Source of the DNA: an uncultured Campylobacter sp.
GTDB taxonomy: Bacteria > Campylobacterota > Campylobacteria > Campylobacterales > Campylobacteraceae
Reading direction: 5' to 3'
Length of the DNA: 7,189 nt
Assembly: GCF_938045405.1 (NCBI RefSeq)
Contig: NZ_CALIMW010000227.1
Span: 1-7,189 of the forward strand
Shown: positions 4,967 through 7,189 of the stretch, piece after piece
Position numbering within the stretch: the stretch's first letter is position 1
Layout of the letters: every line of letters starts with the position of its first letter
Position numbers and translations under genes: made by a program
Notes under the pieces: generated by a model
Databases searched by the model: none
Seen by the model: only the letters and a program-made list of their open reading frames with translations
Told to the model about the DNA's origin: nothing

Positions 4967-6127
4967 ATGATATTGATCGCAGGACCCTGCGTGATCGAAA
5001 GCCGCGAGCTGATAATGCAAGTCGCGGAAAGTTTGCGCAAATTTAACGAAATGAGCGGGGTGGAATTTTACTTCAAAAGCAGCTTCGATAAAGCCAACCG
5101 CACCAGCATCTCAAGCTTCCGCGGCCCTGGGCTGCAGCGCGGCTGTGAAATTTTAGCCGAAGTAAAGGAAAAATTCGGTTATAAAATTTTAACCGACATC
5201 CACGAAAGCTACCAGGCAGAGCCCGTCGCGCGCGTCGCCGACGTACTGCAAATACCTGCGTTTTTGTGCCGCCAAACCGATCTGCTCGTTGCCGCAGCCA
5301 ATACACAGGCGGTAATAAATATCAAAAAAGGTCAGTTTTTATCGCCGCAGGCAATGAAACACAGCATCGAAAAGGTGCTGCAAACCCGCAGCGCGCGGGC
5401 TTATACTCCGCAAAGCGGCGCAGCATCTAGCGATACAAAAGCCGCTCAAAACAGCGCCCACTCCGGCGATATCGAAATTTGCGGCGTGCAAAGCGGCGCT
5501 CGAAGTAATACAGATAGCGGATCTCCGGCGCTAGGCACGCAAAATTCTTGCGGTACCGGTAAGGACGCACAAAATTCTATCCACGCTTACGACGCTAAGG
5601 GCGGTGCCGAAAATGCCGCTAAAGGTACGGCGACGCCTTGTACCGCGCAAAGCAATAACAAAAGCGAAGCGCAAAGCGCCTCGCAGCCAAACTTCTCTCA
5701 TACTTGCAGCGCGCAAGACGGCTCGATAAGTGCCGCGCAAAGCGCCCCGCGGCCAAGCGGCGAAGGGATGCACGATCTGGCGCGCCATTACGGCGTTTGG
5801 CTCACCGAGCGCGGCAGTACCTTCGGCTACGGAAATTTGATCGTCGATATGCGCTCGCTGCCGATTATGCGCGAGTTTGCGCCGGTCATTTTTGACGCGA
5901 CGCACAGCGTGCAGATGCCTAGTATCGGCGCTACGAGCGGCGGCGACTCGCGCTTCGTACCGTATCTCGCGCGAGCGGCGGCGGCCGTGGGCGTGGACGG
6001 CTTTTTTTACGAAACGCACCCCGATCCCGCTCACGCGCTTTCGGACGGGCCGAATATGCTAAATTTGCAGCAGCTAGAGCGCGTCGTAGCGCAGACGCTC
6101 GCGATTCAAAAAGCGCTCGGATTTTAG
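4967..6127 (+). CDS. kdsA: 3-deoxy-8-phosphooctulonate (Kdo-8-P) synthase with a large in-frame insertion
   Basis: KdsA condenses phosphoenolpyruvate with arabinose 5-phosphate to give Kdo 8-phosphate for lipopolysaccharide core synthesis, in the cytoplasm. Family landmarks are GPCVIES (6-12), KSSFDKANR (37-45), FRGPG (51-55), LTDIHE (75-80), IPAFLCRQTDL (96-106), INIKKGQF (117-124), ERGSTFGYGN (281-290), IFDATHS (308-314), SGGDSRF and YETHPDP (348-354). Cys8, His313, Glu349 and Asp360 fit the four metal ligands of the metal-dependent class; the metal-free E. coli enzyme has Asn in place of the Cys. The protein has 386 residues against about 270-285 for the family. The extra length lies at about residues 146-264, between helix alpha5 and strand beta6. 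AAAAAGGA precedes the ATG by six bases. All core motifs are intact, so an active enzyme is expected. Confidence 0.93.
   Translation: MILIAGPCVIESRELIMQVAESLRKFNEMSGVEFYFKSSFDKANRTSISSFRGPGLQRGCEILAEVKEKFGYKILTDIHESYQAEPVARVADVLQIPAFLCRQTDLLVAAANTQAVINIKKGQFLSPQAMKHSIEKVLQTRSARAYTPQSGAASSDTKAAQNSAHSGDIEICGVQSGARSNTDSGSPALGTQNSCGTGKDAQNSIHAYDAKGGAENAAKGTATPCTAQSNNKSEAQSASQPNFSHTCSAQDGSISAAQSAPRPSGEGMHDLARHYGVWLTERGSTFGYGNLIVDMRSLPIMREFAPVIFDATHSVQMPSIGATSGGDSRFVPYLARAAAAVGVDGFFYETHPDPAHALSDGPNMLNLQQLERVVAQTLAIQKALGF
5402..5758 (+). other. Low-complexity insertion inside kdsA
   Basis: About 119 codons (residues 146-264, edges uncertain by several residues) with no counterpart in KdsA proteins. 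The segment is dominated by Ala, Ser, Gln, Gly, Asn and Thr, has almost no large hydrophobic residues, and has four cysteines (172, 195, 225, 247). Short words recur: AAQNSAH, GTQNSCG, DAQNSIH, EAQSASQP, AAQSAPRP. It stays in frame with no stop. In the (beta/alpha)8 barrel, alpha-to-beta loops lie on the face away from the active site, so a disordered loop here could be tolerated. No intein, transposon or known domain signature is visible. Confidence 0.85.
5669..5756 (+). repeat. Imperfect 22-base direct repeat with 66-base period in the kdsA insertion
   Basis: Copies at 5669-5690 and 5735-5756 match at 20 of 22 bases by eye, starting GCGCAAAGCGCC and ending GCCAA. They are exactly 66 bases (22 codons) apart, so the reading frame is kept. 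Related GCAAAGC words occur at about 5410, 5488 and 5647. This suggests that the insertion grew by duplication of short units. Confidence 0.65.
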
Positions 6128-6638
6128 AGCGGGCGGCTACAAAATTTCAAATTTAGGCTAGCGAGTTTAAATTTTAATTTCGCCCCATTGCGCGCGCTAT
6201 CTGGTTTCACACTTTGCGCTAACAAATTCTATATTCGCAAGGGCGGGTTTCAACCGCACTGGGTTTTATCGCACGCTAAAATTTCAAACGTATCGCGCGG
6301 CTATAAAATTTAGCGTATTTGTAAAATTTTAAACTCCGCGCGTGCTTCACCAAACTTCGGGAACTTCGATAAATTTACGCAGTATGAGACGATCTCCCAG
6401 GGCGTGAGAGAGGCAGTTTCGCGCTGCTAAATTTAAAATTTTAAAAGTCTAACGCGCAGAATTTAGCTATAAATTTTGCGCTAAATTTCGCAGCCGACAA
6501 AGTAAAATTTAATGCAAATTTTACGCGCAAATTCCGATCGTCCAATCCGCCGTCGTGCAAACCTTCGCTACACGAAATTTAAGTCCAGATTAATGGGGGG
6601 GATATAATTCAAGTCTCAAATTCTTTTAAAGGATATTT
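6128..6638. other. 511-base spacer without a clear gene, crowded with AAATTT words
   Basis: No open frame with a ribosome site is visible. The spacer holds more than a dozen AAATTT or AAAATTTT words between GC-richer stretches. There is also one stop-to-stop plus-strand frame at 6314-6430 without an ATG, whose C-terminal end looks protein-like (DKFTQYETISQGVREAV before the stop). I see no intrinsic terminator for kdsA: a CGCTC/GAGCG stem over its stop codon has no T run. The spacer looks like decayed coding DNA plus the promoter at its right end. Confidence 0.5.
6579..6608 (+). promoter_or_regulatory. Promoter with a seven-G run next to TATAAT
   Basis: A perfect TATAAT lies at 6603-6608, directly preceded by GGGGGGG at 6595-6601 and one A. 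A TTAAGT at 6579-6584 is a weak -35 candidate, 18 bases away. The G run therefore sits inside the promoter spacer, where slippage would change the spacing. The start codon at 6639 follows 30 bases later with AAAGGA as ribosome site. Confidence 0.55.
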
Positions 6639-7077
6639 ATGGGTTACGTAGAGTCTAACCTTCTAAATAGCGAAAATGTGATTGCTAAAGCCAAAATTCA
6701 CTGGGCGGTTTTTATCTCCGCTATCGTCATATTGATTCCCGCGATAGTTGGAATCATAAATAAAGACGATAGACTTTCATTCATATGCTTTGGCGGTTTT
6801 ATAGCGGCGCTAATTCACGGGTTTATTGTTTTAAAAACAAACGAGCTTGCTATCACAAATCAGCGTATAATCGGCAAAAAAGGGTCTTATTAGTCGCGAA
6901 ACGGTGGAGCTGAAATATGAAAAAATCGAAAGCATATCCGTAATGCAGAGTATCTTGGGACGAATTTTAAAATTCGGCACCATAGTGGTGTGAGGTACCG
7001 GCGGCACGGCGGTTAGCTTCCAATTTGTCGCTAATCCAGTAGCGTTTAAAAACAAGGCGATGGAAAAGATCGGCTAG
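6639..7077 (+). pseudogene. PH-domain (bPH_2/YdbS-like) membrane protein, broken by a frameshift and a stop
   Basis: The first frame gives 84 residues: a short cytosolic start (GYVESNLLNSENVIAKAKIHW), two membrane segments at about 23-39 and 48-65, then ELAITNQRIIGKKG. It then ends at TAG (6891-6893). One surplus base near 6882-6885, after AAAAAAGGG, causes this. From 6886 the next frame continues the family sequence: LISRETVELKYEKIESISVMQSILGR, then FGTIVV, an in-frame TGA at 6991-6993, then GTGGTAVSFQFVANPVAF and a stop at 7075-7077. Family members of this kind read through as one chain of about 145 residues with a VELKxxKIES-QSILGRI-GTGG core. Two independent lesions argue for decay and against sequencing error. 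Their membrane role is not well known. Confidence 0.85.
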
Positions 7078-7189
7078 GCTTCGTCTTGTATATAAATTCA
7101 GATAGATTATAAAATCTTACGTCCTAAATTTATTTCAAAAATAAGTGCGATTGACTAAAATTAAAATTACATCCATCGCACCTTTAAAT
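7078..7189. other. AT-rich tail without a clear gene
   Basis: No gene is visible in these 112 bases. GTGCGAT at 7145-7151 and ATCGCAC at 7175-7181 form seven-base inverted arms around a 23-base AT-rich loop. There is no T run beside them, so this is not a good terminator. It could equally be part of a feature beyond the edge. Confidence 0.3.

Noticed and set aside
5073..5306. Second minus-strand open frame opposite kdsA
   Set aside because: It is a composition shadow of the conserved kdsA core with no ribosome site or recognisable protein.
5402..5758. Intein or inserted mobile element in kdsA
   Set aside because: There are no intein splice-junction residues or homing-endonuclease motifs, no terminal inverted repeats or target duplication, and the segment is low-complexity throughout.
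5531..6034. Long minus-strand open frame opposite kdsA (167 codons)
   Set aside because: It is an antisense shadow in GC-rich DNA. The translation is Arg/Ala-rich without domain character, and the plus strand is a clear KdsA.
6512..6607. 31-codon plus-strand frame from an ATG to a TAA inside the TATAAT box
   Set aside because: It has no ribosome site, an Arg-rich random-looking translation, and it runs through the G run and the promoter of the next gene.
6876..6893. Programmed -1 frameshift at AAAAAAG in the PH-domain gene
   Set aside because: The downstream coding frame needs a +1 (or -2) shift, so a -1 slip on this heptamer would not restore it. A second stop follows in any case.
7145..7181. 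Inverted repeat GTGCGAT / ATCGCAC as a terminator
   Set aside because: The loop is 23 bases long and AT-rich, and no T run follows, so it does not fit an intrinsic terminator.

Overview
The window looks like a Campylobacter-type epsilonproteobacterial chromosome. The AAATTT words are dense, intergenic spacers are AT-rich with TATAAT-like -10 boxes and poorly conserved -35 boxes, and the kdsA core is of the metal-dependent epsilonproteobacterial kind. The housekeeping part is GC-richer than C. jejuni (for example 39 of 60 bases are G/C at 5761-5820), which suggests one of the oral species such as C. gracilis, C. showae or C. rectus. The species is an inference.

Left part (1-3821, all minus strand): an AT-rich cassette of eight tightly spaced small genes (17 of 60 bases G/C at 541-600). 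In reading order it has two tandem paralogues with one N-terminal membrane segment and conserved extracytoplasmic cysteines; two tandem paralogues resembling Imm41-type polymorphic-toxin immunity proteins; an unrecognised 387-residue protein with a weak DUF3885-like stretch; two small unrecognised proteins; and the start of another gene cut by the window edge. Small cytosolic and membrane-anchored proteins in duplicated pairs, with no toxin, transport or replication gene among them, look like an array of orphan immunity genes. That is the leading hypothesis and is not proven.

Middle (3900-4199, minus strand): a tRNA operon Val(TAC)-Asp(GTC)-Lys(TTT) with encoded CCA ends. The cassette begins 78 bases after tRNA-Lys with no clear terminator between, so the tRNA end is both the island boundary and possibly a source of read-through transcription.

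Right part (4200-7189, plus strand): a divergent promoter region, a secreted VirB1-type lytic transglycosylase, and kdsA (3-deoxy-8-phosphooctulonate synthase, Kdo/LPS core pathway). The kdsA frame is split by an in-frame low-complexity insertion of about 120 residues rich in Ala, Ser, Gln, Gly and Asn, at the alpha5-beta6 loop of the barrel. A 511-base spacer crowded with AAATTT words follows, then a promoter whose spacer ends in a run of seven G, which drives a PH-domain membrane protein gene broken by a frameshift and an in-frame TGA.

The most striking items are the KdsA insertion, the duplicated immunity-like array behind the tRNA operon, and the G-tract promoter in front of a decayed gene.
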